64,000 nucleotides of DNA from Isoetes taiwanensis (lineage: Eukaryota; Streptophyta; Lycopodiopsida; Isoetales; Isoetaceae): assembly GCA_021234155.1 (NCBI GenBank), contig JAJEKV010000006.1:27263154-27327153 (forward strand). The letters are read 5' to 3'. The notes below the pieces were generated by a model, which saw nothing but the letters and a program-made list of their open reading frames with translations, made no database searches and was not told the DNA's origin. Position 1 is the stretch's first letter; every line of letters starts with the position of its first letter. Of this stretch, positions 37,749 through 49,999 are shown piece by piece. Both the position numbers and the translations under genes were made by a program.

Positions 37749-38897
37749 GGGCAATGGGATAATAATGCGTAGCAATAGTGCAGGAAGTTCCAAGCATTGG
37801 CAAAGAGCAAAAAATCTTTATTACACACCAAATATTTGTGCCCATGGCTTATGCAATTAAATGCATATTTGCAATCATGTAGTAATGCAAAGCTAGATGA
37901 CAACAAAATATCTACCTCTGACTTACAGGAATATAGAGAAATTACATCTTCTGCCTAGCTTCACATTAGGTCATGCTTTCAAAGCATAGCCAAGTTAGAC
38001 TGCACCATTGGCTAGACATTGCACGAAGATGTCATAGCAACAAATTGAATAAACAAATTGATGATGTTCAAGTTAAACATGGGCAAAATGATAGGTCCAA
38101 AGACAAATAATATTTTCAATAACGATCTCTAAAGAAGGTAATTCCAAAAGATGATGCGAGAATGCTCTACGATTACATGTAATTAAGCACAAATTTAAAA
38201 AAGGTAACCACATTGTAGCTATGGACGTGAAAGTAGGTCTTGTTTAGTATACTACCTTTTAGCCACTTGAGGCAGATGCACTTGAGTTGCAAAGAGTAAA
38301 CAAACCTCGTCCATTGTGCGGATTCTTCACACCTATTTAATAGCCAAGATTCAGCTTGTTTCATTTTGCAGAAACAATATTTTTTTCCGTAACATGTTTC
38401 ATTTATGGGTACCACATAATAAGTGGGACTTCAAATTGTAAGTCATACACAATAGATGTACCATTTGAATAGCATATACACCAATCAAGTAGATAAAGAT
38501 AACAATATTACAGCGGTGGCCATGTTAATTAATTAAGAATACAAATTGCCATCTAGCTACAAAGAGATGGATAAATGTCATCTATTAATAACTAATTAAG
38601 AGAAAGCAACAAAAGAAAGACCTGATCTAAAGAAAGATCTGACATTGCAGCATCAACACCAAGAAAATGGTATAAACATATTTGGTTTCTGCATAGCTGG
38701 AGGAGTAATCGTGACAAAAGGCAAATTCAAAGAAGAACATGAGAAGCTACAAAGCTTTTTTATTATTTGCAAGGCATTACCCTAGCATGTGTTATGATTT
38801 AGGTCTAGAGGACTGTCCAAATGCCCAATGCTTTATCAATGAGATATGTTATGCAAATAGCCTTATCTTGCAAAAAAAAAAGGTATATATATCTTGG
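37749..38897 (+). repeat. Segment A, copy 1 of the nested reverse transcriptase element
   Basis: Nearly identical to 50693-51878 in the same orientation, with many small indels. The left part contains AAAAAATCTTTATTACACAC and the right part ATATATATCTTGGC, followed by a T run. No coding sequence was recognised in it. In this copy segment B follows directly after the T run. Confidence 0.85.
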
Positions 38898-38915
38898 CTT
38901 TTTTTTTTTTTTTTT

Positions 38916-40678
38916 TTGTAAAGCACAAAGATTGCTTGCATGAAATTAGGAAAGAATTGTTTCTAAAGATAAGCCAAAACATGGTTGGCTCATAAATAGT
39001 GGTGATATTTGTTAGTTAACAATTATGCCTAAAAAACCTCTTGATTGGTCTTTTAAAAATTGCATAGTCTCTAATGGTCTTGTTACTTATGAGAAATAGG
39101 TAGATATACCTTATTCCATTTTAATAAAAGGGTTCCCTATTGCCTTATACCCTAGCTATGTGGAGTTAAGCCCATAGATGTAAAATATTCCCTTAATTTT
39201 AGTTTAACCTAAAAGCCAAATATCTCTTTTGGTTATGAACGATTGCGGAGCTTGATTCCCTTACCCAAAACTGATATTATTGGGGATGTGTTTGCATGAA
39301 CCTAGTTTTTGGTTTTTCTAGCAATTTGGGACCTTATTCTAGATGACCTCCCTTTCACCATAAAATCATACCAAATGGCCCCTTAACATGAAATAGATTT
39401 TTGCATTTTAAGATCTTGATCCGAGTAGAAATATGACAGCCATGGTAAACGTGGAGCAAAACTGCCCCTCAAGTCTCAAACAAGATTCCAAAACACACAT
39501 AGACATCTGATATGGGATGCTTCACATTTTGCATTTAGAAATTTGTTAGATATGGCTGAGCAAGTTAGACACGGAAGATAACCAGTATTTGTCACTATAA
39601 AATTGGTACATGATTGATCTACTTACTTAAATAGTAACGAATGTCCCCTAGCTTAGTATGCCCTCAAGTGGCTTTTAAAGATTAACTTTGTATTGAATGG
39701 TCACAGTAAATGGCTTTCTTCCTAATGTTCTACTTTGTCCGTTATTTTATATTAGGAGCCTTTGGGATGTGGATTGCAACAAGGACGGATCTAAAGATAA
39801 AGAGATTTTTGCTTAATGAAAGCTAAAGAAAGAAGGGATAGATATGAGTTAAATTTGGGATCCGAAAACATTTGCACAGATATGTACTTTCCTTTTCTTT
39901 TTTTTGTATTTTATGGCAAAAGGATTCCAAAGAAAGGTGCAGACAAGGCTTTTGTTCTAAAATATCGTTGATGATATATTACATCTTATCCCTAATAGCT
40001 AATGAGTTAAATATGGGAGCCTGGGAGGAGCATTTTGAAAGAGATTTTGATGAAAGCTAAGTATCTCAATCTAGTAATTTATCACATATTCCAAAGAAAG
40101 GTACTGCTTTTGTTATAAAAATGTTGAACAATCTTGCCACTTTTTCATTTGTAGCTATACACTATCTAGAATAGTGTGTAAGATTACTATCATTTTTTTG
40201 TTGCCCCCGATAAGGTATAAAAAGGCTTGGAAACTTGGAATTTTTTATTCCCTAATAGTGTGATGTTTCACTCTTTAATGCATAACGAAATTTCTATTTA
40301 AAAGGGAAGAAGGTTTAAACCTCATGCATGCAAAAAATTCAATATGTGGCGATAATGAATAATCTTCTTCAAGTTTATGTTTCATAAGATAAGCTTGTTC
40401 TCTATTTCTAAAAAATACATCCCTGAAGGGCTTTGGGATCATATATTAATTACCTTTCACATACTATACAAAAAGGGTAAAACACATATGCATTTAAGCC
40501 GATTCAAGACATGGCGTAAATATGGTATGCATGTAACATGGCAGAATATGATATGCATGTAACATGCAAATTTAAAACTCACCTTAAACCGAAGGTAAAT
40601 AAATGAGTGACTTCCCATTATATAACTAGATGATGCAGTAAGCTGAATCGTGGTTACATTAACAGTATGATTTGGCCT
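38916..40678 (+). repeat. Segment B, copy 1 of the nested reverse transcriptase element
   Basis: Aligns with 48024-49999. It starts TGTAAAGCACAAAGATTGC in both copies. In this copy the two candidate exons seen in the other copy (48583-48787 and 49020-49120) are corrupted. Pieces are missing, and short phrases from elsewhere in the same segment are spliced in, for example a second ATTCCAAAGAAAGGT at 40089. Confidence 0.85.
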
Positions 40679-40679
40679 A

Positions 40680-41071
40680 TAACAAAAACCATTATATTAC
40701 ACGCCTTTATATTAAATCCCCCTTCAAACCCCCTTTGGTTAGGGTGCATATTCACACGGGGGGTGACTCCGGGCAACGAGAGCTGTCGGATAGGCATATT
40801 CACTCCTAATTCGTAATCTACAACCGCATTACACAAAGTTCCTCGCTTGTGGGTATGAATGTATGGAATTTGCTATAATCAGATAACAAAAGTTGCAAAA
40901 TACTATAAGATTTCGTGCATTATACTATATGATGTTGAGTTTGTACGTACAAAACATAATTATAGGGGCTCTCGCTGCCCGGAGTCACCCCCCGTGTGAA
41001 TATGCACCCTAACCAAAGGGGGTTTGAAGGGGGATTTAATATAAAGGCGTGTAATATAATGGTTTTTGTTA
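40680..41071. mobile_element. Short inverted-repeat (TIR) transposon, MITE-like
   Basis: Two near-perfect terminal inverted repeats of about 105 bp occupy 40680-40784 and 40967-41071. The outer ends read TAACAAAAACC and GGTTTTTGTTA, and the inner parts hold the G-run block CACGGGGGGTGACTCCGGGC. The centre is about 180 bp and non-coding. TA dinucleotides flank both ends (40678-40679 and 41072-41073), consistent with a TA target duplication as made by Tc1/mariner-type transposases. The family is not identified from memory. The low divergence of the arms suggests recent activity. It encodes no transposase. Confidence 0.85.
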
Positions 41072-41073
41072 TA

Positions 41074-41490
41074 TTTTATAATTAAAAATATATCGGATGT
41101 AAAACATGTAGGAATATCCAATATCTAGCATTAGCATTATGAAAAAAACAAATAATAATATGAAGCCTAAGAAACTCTAATATTATAGCATAATGTAATT
41201 TAATTACATTCGCTAAAGAAGCATATTATTTAGTCAATGAAGATTATAAAAGTAGTATATCAAAAAACAAACATTCAATGTGGGTGTGTTTTCTAAAAGA
41301 AAACACATCCGAGGCTCCCTTGAAACTAACATATTCCTAGGAGGCAACTCTTAATGCTAGAAACATTGTAATCACGTAATATCTCATTTCCTTTTATCCG
41401 AAATTTGAGGATTATATGCAATGCAACATTCTACAACAATTAGCAAAGAAAATAGAACAAATTAAAATGTATAAACCACATTTTATGTCA
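41074..41490. other. AT-rich spacer in the insertion between segments B and D
   Basis: No gene or repeat recognised. It lies in the 2.75-kb stretch (40680-43430) that interrupts the first copy relative to the uninterrupted second copy (49999-50018). Confidence 0.4.
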
Positions 41491-41497
41491 ACAATGT

Positions 41498-42175
41498 CAT
41501 TCGAAAAACTAGAACTATAGTGAGAATCAACCAATGGGCATAAACCCTCCCCACAACTTCCAATGAGGCAAGACCTTCACAAAGCTCCATTGCCGCATCC
41601 GCAGATAAAACATCATTTTGTCGCAGACATTTTTCCAACCTATCTACAACCGCCGAACGAAGCTCCAAGACGTTAGGCAAGATATTTTCATCGCCGGCCG
41701 CAGGATCGGGTCAACCACTCCTCATCTTCACTATCCATATCATAAAGAATCCGACCGCTTGAACCCATATCCGAACCGCTTCGTAATATCTATTGTATCC
41801 AGAGGTGTGTCTTGCAAAAGTAGATGGGGCATCCTTGTAAAATAATCTTCAACGAAACAAAAACAAGGAATGTATATGCCGAATACATGCAGCTCTAGTA
41901 TTCCTCCAAAAGCATTCCTCATGCATCATTTTGAACACACTCCAATGTTTCCTATCTTCAAATTCTAAAATCCACCCTTTCCCACCTTTCTACATCATTG
42001 CATACGCGATAACGGTTTGTTGTGCCAACCGTCAGAACCGCTTTCGGCTTTATGCCCATAGGTCGCTTTCTCCATGAATATCAATAAGCAAAGATCCAAC
42101 CACCATCGACTAACTTCGGGATGTACTGCGGGCACCGCCACGCCAGCTCGCCATCCTTCATAACAAGAACATTAA
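41498..42175 (-). pseudogene. Fragment of an Enhancer-of-Polycomb-like gene
   Basis: Minus-strand segments in three frames line up with the C-terminal part of plant Enhancer-of-Polycomb-like proteins, chromatin factors linked to NuA4-type histone acetylation. In order they are VMKDGELAWRCPQYIPK (about 42165-42080), EFEDRKHWSVFKMMHEEC (about 41965-41915), then RN.RAA, LYDMDSEDEEWL (about 41747-41710), and a helical stretch with LSADAAMELCEGLASLEVVG and VYAHWL (ending near 41528). LYDMDSEDEEWL and the DR.HW..FK.MHEEC block are the strongest signs. At least three frameshifts and a stop separate the blocks, so it cannot encode a protein. The family assignment is from memory of the motifs. Confidence 0.6.
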
Positions 42176-42786
42176 TCAGACAAGATGCGTAATCAACATC
42201 TATGAGTTTTTGTTGATTAGCAATTTCTAGCTTTGCTAGATACCGCAGAAAGTACCACAAGCCCTAAAACATAGTTACTATCTATCATTGCATAAAACCT
42301 TCAAGATGTTCCATCATGGAGCAAATCGGCTAGCTCTAATCAGAATCGCCAGCTCCAACCAGCTCAAACTTCTAATCATAAGTTTAACTGCGGGCGCTTT
42401 TTAGCACTTCAATGGAAAGGTTTTTGGTTAAGGAAAATACACATTCCAAAAATAAGCTTAGATCTGAACCGTGGTGTTCAATTTACATACACATCCTTCT
42501 TTTTCACTTTGATCCTTAAGTAAATCAGACCGACAAGTGAAATGATTAATATTTGGCAATCAAGAAAATTAGAAATGGCTCGCAAATAAGCAAGAATCAA
42601 ATCAGATATAATGCACTTCAAGCATGATACATTAGATAATATGATCAACTTCAAGAATCAAAGACACCGCAGAACCATCTCCTATTCTCAAGAACGAGAA
42701 TTTTAAAACAGAGCCTTTGGTAAGTAAGCGTGCACTGAAATTTTAAGGCCATAAATGACATTCTTTAGATATGCCATTAATTGCAA

Positions 42787-43029
42787 TCAAAAGCAACACA
42801 TAAGCAAATCCAAACCCGAGGTGCCAAAGAACGTATTTTTTTGTTGACAAAGCTTCCAAGGGTTTCCATCCGAAGTGGGTCGATTATCCATATGAGAAGC
42901 CATCCCCGCAAAGGCACATATCATCAAAGACCGAGTAGAACGCACAGTAAATTTTAAACCGAATGATGCCAAGCAGCTCCAAGCTCCATCCTTCAAGGCC
43001 ATTTCTTCAAATTTTATAGAAAGATACAA
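42787..43029 (-). pseudogene. Coding-like fragment next to the Enhancer-of-Polycomb-like pseudogene
   Basis: An 80-codon frame on the same strand, about 600 bp upstream of the Enhancer-of-Polycomb-like blocks. Its amino-acid pattern looks coding (SIKFEEMALKDGAWSCLASF, then LMICAFAGMASHM). It could be another exon of the same captured gene, since plant members have divergent N-terminal halves. I cannot match it to a family, so this is a guess from position and strand. Confidence 0.3.
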
Positions 43030-43430
43030 AAGCCGTAGTCAAGGCAACAACCAAATCAGAGGGGAAGATGCAGCCCATAACCGCCTCCTTGCCCATAATC
43101 GCCTCCTTGCCCTAGTTCTCTCGCTCCATGAAGCCCTTTCAAACCCTAATATCATATTGACGATGGTTTGTATGTCTTCCTTTTTTAATTTTTTGTTTTT
43201 TTTTTTTAAGCCCTTAGATGTTGTCTTTTTTAAGAGGGCTTTTGTTGTAAGCCCTTTGATCTTCACCATTAAGACAGCAAAAAAAAAAAAAAACATAAGT
43301 TGTATACAAATACTTCACGACTCTAGATGTACCAATTAGTACACCTTATGTAATAATACCACCACCAAATCATATAAAACCATAGGAAAAAAACGTATAA
43401 AAAATACAAAAGAAACCCCCCGCTATTATG

Positions 43431-44118
43431 CTACATATTCTACCTTTCTATCAGTTCCTATGATGAACATGTTAACTTAATTCTAGGCATAACCTATGAG
43501 CTATAAATGTCATGGGTTGTGGACTAAAGGTACAGTAATGTATAGGCATAATATACCTCAGTTTGCAAGGATTAATATACTTGAATAGAACAAAGGATTG
43601 TATGTTCTGATAAGTAGTGGTTATACAGTAGTAATAACAGTAGCAAATCGATTACTCTGGAAAAATGGTACCATCTAGGACTATGTTCTTGTATGGCCAG
43701 ATAAGACAGCAGAGGGATTGACCAATGCTGATGTTTGTGCTAGTTTTTACTAGTTCAAGCCGGGTTTTTTTCATGATATTTCTGTGCATTGGTCTTACCG
43801 CACGCCATAATTCCTTAGTAAAGATCTGCTAATGTGATTGCTTACTCATTCTGATATTTGATCTGTACCTTATAGCTGGTGCTTTGATTTTTATAAAATT
43901 CAAAACTCTGATTGTACATTTGCAGGGTGAATATGACAATCATGAAGAAACTGAGTTCAAATTAGTGATTCCAACCTGGAACTCAGAGCTTGTTGGATGG
44001 GGGTATGACAAAAATAACATCGAATGCCCCAACAATGCTGTTCAAACCCTATTATGCTGTATCAAACATGACAAGGTACATCAAAAGATTCTGGAAAAAG
44101 AAGCCCTTAAAGAGCCAA
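43431..44118 (+). repeat. Segment D, copy 1 of the nested reverse transcriptase element
   Basis: Aligns with 50018-50692 at very high identity, beginning CTACCTTTCTATCAGTTCC. It contains the end of an intron (acceptor TTGCAG at about 43920-43925) and the first 190 nt of the exon that continues into segment E. In this copy the acceptor is followed by GGTGAATATG. The other copy has AGGTGAATATG, a one-base difference that alters the splice phase. Confidence 0.9.
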
Positions 44119-45491
44119 ATGGGTACTCCCTCGTGAGTCATCTTGGGTTCAGCAACTGGCTGAAACTAATACCTATGATCAATGGAACACTGAATGAATG
44201 GGATGAGGTTAATGCTATGGTGGATGCCCTTTATGATAAACTACCTGCACAAATAGGTGACTTGACTCTTGAGGACGACATGGCTAAGTCTGACTTCATG
44301 AAAGGAATTGCTGCACTTAACAGTGCAAATGATATTAAAGTTCAGCCTAAGGATGGAGATTGCATAGTGCAAACTGAAAGTATGGACAGCTGCAAAATGC
44401 TCAGTGCAGATAATGATCCGTTTGGAGAAATGCTACTGTCCGACCAAGATAAGGCTGCCATCAAAGCTAAAAGTGGTATTAGCAACATGGATGGTAATGA
44501 ATTCTGTTTCACTTTGGCTAATTGCATTAAGTTCCCTATTATTCCTTCTAGGCACGTTGAAAGCAATGGGGCTCTATACAACCAAGGTATTTGGAGATCA
44601 AAAAATTTTGGTGCATTGGCACCAATATCACTAGAAGCTTGGATGATACTAGGATGCTTTCACCGAAAGCAAGTAGAAGATGCTGTCGGGCTGCTGCTGT
44701 GGATGGACAAATATGTAAATAAGCTCAAGGTGAAATTGTGCATAGACAATAAGTGTTTTGACAAACTGTGCTCTGTTAGTGATTGTATCTTTATCAGCCA
44801 AAAAGGCCACATGGCATACCCTTCCATCAGAAGAGAGGACTTTTACATCAAAAGACTTTTTGGCGACGCTTAAGTTCGTGATTTTAAGTGCCCCTGTGAA
44901 CCAAAAGGCAGAACTCCGGATGATTCTAAATGCAAAGACAATATGACTTGGGTAGACCATGCCGTGTGGTATATGTTAAACAATCTGCCCATCCTTTATC
45001 CAGACATGTCAATTGCAGTAGCGTGATGGTGTCCACTTAAAACCGCCTAAAATTTCTCAAAACCAAAGATTCTAGCTTTTATTTCATATTTGGAAGTAAG
45101 GAGCATCTTGATTGGAATGGCTTTGAAGTTGGCATCAGACCCACTTGCTGACCTCAAGCTGGGCTTGCCAAAATGTAAACTAGTAGACATATGTGAGAAA
45201 ACTATCAAGCCTGTATCTTTTCTCAAAAGAATGGACAGACAGAAAGGAAGGGGAACCTTTCATAAAAAACAGCATAATGTTTCCCCTTCAACTAGTGCAC
45301 ACAGCAGAATTAGTGCCCCACCAAGAATGATGTTTACACCCTCTAAGGCAGTAAACACCACTTCTGATAGCTGCTCAATTGAGGTACTGGGTACACCTGG
45401 AGATCTCAATAACTCGGTCACAAAAAACCAAGCTGCTCGAGAACTCGCCAAAGATGACGCAGTAGTGCAAAGTCTGAAATACAACGTGTAA
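43884..45491 (+). pseudogene. Upstream part of the reverse transcriptase element polyprotein
   Basis: One reading frame runs from 43884 to 45491, interrupted by only three stops: TAA 44871-44873, TGA 45024-45026 and TAA 45048-45050. The first open part (329 aa) holds EYDNHEETEFKLVIPTWNSE near the start. Between the stops lies a cysteine-rich block KCPCEPKGRTPDDSKCKDN, then DHAVWYMLNNLPILYPDM. The last part (133 aa) is rich in basic residues and serine. After the frame end a GT splice donor (GGAG then GTATGT, about 45494) leads to the next exon. I recognise no named domain. Position suggests the N-terminal region of the same protein as the reverse transcriptase downstream. Confidence 0.55.
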
Positions 45492-45795
45492 GGAGGTATG
45501 TCTACATGCATTCTTCTGATTTCAATTAATATAAATGGATGTTTCATTTATATGAGTCTTGAGATAATTAAAAAGTTCTCTCATTTCGGATGATATATCA
45601 AGTATGTGATTGTTTATGGGTGATCTCATTAACAAATCCTATATCTGGCTGTTATGCCTATAACGCCACTCGGCTTAAGAAATCACTCGGCATTACAATA
45701 TGCCATATCCACTGTACCCCTGATTCCTATTAAACTCAATAATATCTATAATATATTTGTTGTCTATGTTTGTAATACTGCCATATTTTGAACAG

Positions 45796-47845
45796 ATGAA
45801 CAGAAAACTTCATAAGGACTGTCTTGGCCGAATACACTTGATGGATAGTGGCAGTAAGAACAAAAGGAAGATAGTACACAACCGATTCTTTTCTAAGATC
45901 TTAGACAAAATGTATCTGCCTATTATTTTTCAGCAGGCTGTGACAGAAATTTTGGGTGAAGTAGGTGAGCTTATTATGGAGGAAACTATGTTCTCCTGGG
46001 AATACACAGAAAATCTGAGTGACATGTGCTACAAACCTTCATCTATCTTTGCTGATGATAAAGAGGTCAGGTGCCCTTGTAGTAATCCCAATATAAAGAA
46101 TTTTATTGACAAGAGTATTGGTCATGTCCGAACCACTGATCTTAACATCATTCGAAACAAAGAACTTCGGAACCTATTCAAGAAGGGCCTAAACCACATC
46201 CCAGATAAAGTGCTGGATATCAATGAATTAAAGAAAGATATGTTTCTATCTTGTGACAGGTTATTTGAACTGCACTTCTATATATGTGGACAGGTGAGTG
46301 CTGGCACTATTAGTGCTGTCAAGGAAAGGATATGGGACATTACTTTATCAAAAGTGCAGCTGGCCATCAAATTGGACAGTACAAGAAAATTTCCTTTATG
46401 TGACAAAGATGTCACCAATAACCTTAGGTGGTTGATTGATAATTTCTACATCTCTGGTGTAGACAAAGCGTCTAACAATCCTTGTTTCATCTGCCCACGT
46501 CACATCAAGGAATGTGCTATGAAACGAATCAGTGGACCTGACTTTATACCTCTGGAGTTATCATCTATACAGATCACTAGTATGATAAAAGCTGATATTA
46601 GTAACTTAGTTGGAGATACCGGAACCAGTGCTGATAGGCTCCCATACATTTTAGGAATATTCAAGGCACATAAACTTGATTACAGGTGGATAACCAATGC
46701 CCATAATACGATATATACGGAATTGTCCCTTATTATCACAGCTATCTTAAATGATGTACTAGTTTTATGGCCAGAAATAACGAAATACATGTGTGGCAAT
46801 ATTCTTATTCATATGAAAGGTGCAGTGAACTTATGCTGGGTAGTTGAGTCAATTTATGATGTTACCCTTAACCTCCCGGGTAGTATTCATGAAGTCTTTG
46901 TTGCAGACATCACTAAGTGTTATGAGACCATACCTTTGAATGGAGAATCAGGTATCTGCAGTACCATGATTAAAGTAATCGAATCTACATGGAAGTATAA
47001 AAGAATGATGCACAAGAAGCATGAATTATGGATCAAGAAGAATGGTGAAAATGGATACACGATTAAGCGGTTTAAATACATACCCCAAAGAATGCCGGGC
47101 AAAGATATTAGTAAGCGTAACTTCATCGAAATTAACCATTGGCTTCTTTACTAATTGCTACATTGCCATAGGAAATAAAACTGAAACAAGCCGCTGGTAT
47201 TCGATGGGATTTCAGAGTCCAAGCTGGTGTAATTCTACTTAGCCTGGTTTGAACTAACCTTCATCAAAGGTCTGGCTGCCCAAGGTAACTTTCAAGTTAT
47301 TGACACATTTAAATATGTGTTTCGATACATGGATGATTTGTTGGCTGTAAATTGCCCTTCAATTAGGGATTATCTGAGTAAGGTTACTTCTTCAAACAAT
47401 AGCTTACTGCAAATATATGATTTGGATAAGCTGCGAATTAAGGAGGAAACCATCTTCTCAAAAGATGGTTCTAATAACCTAGACCTATGGTCAATCTGCA
47501 AATTTTCTAAATCAAGATTGAGATTGTCAACGTAACACATGGAGTATATCGGATACCAAGTATGATAAAAGGGATAATTTACCATTCAAAGCCATTAGGT
47601 ACATCCATGCTGATGGTTGCAGACCCTACCACCAATCCAGAAATGTTATCATGTCCCAAATACTACCGTGTTTGTACATCAACTCCTGTCATACTGGAGC
47701 AACACGGGACATCATTGACCTCATACATACATTCATGAGAAAAGGTTTTGACTGTTATAATCTTAAAAAGAGAGTTCTGAAGTATATCAAGGGCGTGATT
47801 TTTCCCCGCGATGAAGTTTGATGCCAATGAGATATGTGAAGCCAT
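45796..47845 (+). pseudogene. Reverse transcriptase of an unclassified, Penelope-like retroelement
   Basis: The candidate exon begins at 45796 after the acceptor TTTGAACAG and is open to 47154. Further parts in shifted frames reach 47845. Motifs in order: CPCSNPNIKNF, GHVRTTDL (46120), VDKASNNP (46462), KAHKLDYRWI (46663), motif A VADITKCYETIP (46903), a motif B remnant MGFQSPSWCN (about 47202), motif C FRYMDDLLAV (47319), YDKRDNLPF (47563), and a thumb-like segment with HQSRNVIMSQILPCLY. The order GHV.T.DL, DKASNN, K.HK, RY.DD, YDKRD belongs to an RT group I remember from animals and algae. It is distinct from L1-type and LTR-type enzymes and closest in style to Penelope-like elements or rvt genes. 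Frameshifts after 47150 and near 47240 and 47540 make this copy defective. Confidence 0.75.
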
Positions 47846-48023
47846 TGACGCCTACTTCTAGTACACAAGGTATAACTGTTTCTACTTCTCTAGTATGTAT
47901 TTTGGCAATTTTAGCCCATATAGGGTGTGGCATGGCTCTCGCCTCGAGTAGGGGCCCCCCACCCCTATCTTAGATTATAGAATCAGATTCTAGTAAGCCC
48001 CACTCTACGGGTGGAGGAAGGGT
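47846..48023 (+). other. End of segment E
   Basis: Short non-coding stretch after the reverse transcriptase, more GC-rich (GGGGCCCCCCACCCC at about 47951) than its surroundings. It joins segment B-prime at a T run near 48020. It may be the 3-prime end of one element unit. No poly(A) signal was assigned. Confidence 0.4.
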
Positions 48024-49999
48024 TTTTTTGTAAAGCACAAAGATTGCTTTTGCATGAAATTAGGAAAGAATTGTTTCTAAAGATAATAAACATGGCTGGC
48101 TCATAAATAGTGGTGATATTTGTTAGTTAACAATTATGCCTAAATTGACCACTTGGACCTGCATTAAAAATTGCATAGTCTCTAATGGTCTTGTTACTTA
48201 TGAATAGAATAGAATAGAATAGAAATAGGTAGATATACCAAATTTCCATTTTAATAAAAGGGTTCTGACTATTGCCTTATACCCTAGCTATGTGGAGTTA
48301 AGCCCATAGATGTAAAATATTCCCTTTAATTTTAGTTTAACCTAAAAGCCAAATATCTCTTTGAGTTATGAACGATGTATGAGCGTGGGATTCCCTACCC
48401 GAACGGATATGGCTGGACCCGCCCCCAAAATAACCCGACAGTTCGTCTTTAAACTCCGGCCTGGTGCATGAACCTAGTTTTCGTTTTTTTCTAGCAATGG
48501 ATCAAGGGACCTTATTCTAGATGACGACCTTCCCTTTTTCTCAAAAGCAAATCAGCTTTTAAATGATCAGGCCCCTTAACAGTGGAAATAGATTTTGCAT
48601 GCAAGATCTTGATCTGAGTAGAAATATGGACAGCTATGGTAAACGTGGCAGGCAAAACTACGTTGGCCAGCCTCAAAACAGAAGATTCCAAAACACACAT
48701 AGACAAAGCTATGGGGATGCTTCACATTTTGTGCCTGAAACCCAAGATATGAATGAAAGCAAGACCGCATTACACGAAGATAACCAGGTATTTGTCACTA
48801 TAAAATCATGGTACATGATTGATCTACTTACTTAAATAGTAACGAATGTCCTGCTAAGCAACAGGGAGCTTAGTATGCCCTCAAGTCTCACAATTAGACT
48901 GTTTTAAAGATTATCTTTTGATAATGATGTTACTGCCATAAATGGCTTAGAAATTTGTTATTTGTATTGCTTTGTAGTTATTGCATCTTCTCTGGTTTTT
49001 TTGTATTTTTGGGCAAAAGGATTACATTAGGCAACGAAAGACAGCCGAGAAGCCTAAGGTACCTTTTGGCCCTTGCAAATTTACCCAGTCTATGGCTAAC
49101 TTTGTATTGAATGGCTGCAGGTACGGGCTTCTCTTCCTAATGTTCTACTTTTGTCCAGTTTATATTAGGAGCCTTTGGGATGTGGATTGCAACAAGGACG
49201 TGATCTAAAGATAAAGAGATTTTTGCTTAATGAAAGCTAAAGAAAGAAGGGATAGATATGAGTTAAATTTGGGATCTGAAAACATTTGCACAGGATATGT
49301 ACTTCCTTTTAATCAGATTCCAAAGAAAGGTACTGCTTTGTTCTAAAATATCGTTGATGATATATTACATCTTATCCTGGCTAATATCTGGAGCCTAGGA
49401 GCATTTTGAAACCCTTGACTGCTAAGTATCTCAATCTAGTAATTTACTGCTGTTATAAATGTTGAACAGTCTTGCCACTTTTTCATTTGTAGCTATACAC
49501 TATCTAGAATAGTGTGTAAGATTACTATCATGTTTTTGTGCCCCCGGATAAGGTATAAAAAGGCTTGGAAACGGATTTTTATTCCCTAAATAGTGTGATG
49601 TTTCACTCTTAATGCATACGGAAGAAGGTTTAAACCTCATGCATGCAAAGCAAAATCCAATATGTGTATGTATAATGAATAATCTTCTTTTCAAGTTTAT
49701 GTTTCATAAGATAAGCTTGTTCTCTCTATTTCTAAAAAAATACATCCCTAAGGGCTTTGGGATCATATATTAATTACCTTTCACATACTATACAAAAGGG
49801 TAAAACACATATGCATTTAAGCCGATTCATGGTATGCATGTAACATGGCAGAAAATATGATATGCATGTAACATGCAAATTTAAAACTCACCTTAAAACT
49901 GAAGGTAAATAAATGAGTGACTTCCCATTATATAACTAGATGATGCAGTAAGCTGGATCGTGGTTACATTAACATTATGATTGGCCTATGACTAAACAT
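48024..49999 (+). repeat. Segment B, copy 2 of the nested reverse transcriptase element
   Basis: Second copy of 38916-40678. It keeps two candidate exons that are corrupted in copy 1 and continues without the 2.75-kb insertion into segment D-prime. A pentanucleotide run of AGAAT units at 48201-48223 is absent from copy 1. Confidence 0.85.

Noticed and set aside
45796-47845. Telomerase reverse transcriptase as the identity of the RT.
   Set aside because: The T motif and the usual telomerase motif A and C wording are absent. The GHV.T.DL, DKASNN and YDKRD blocks point to another RT group.
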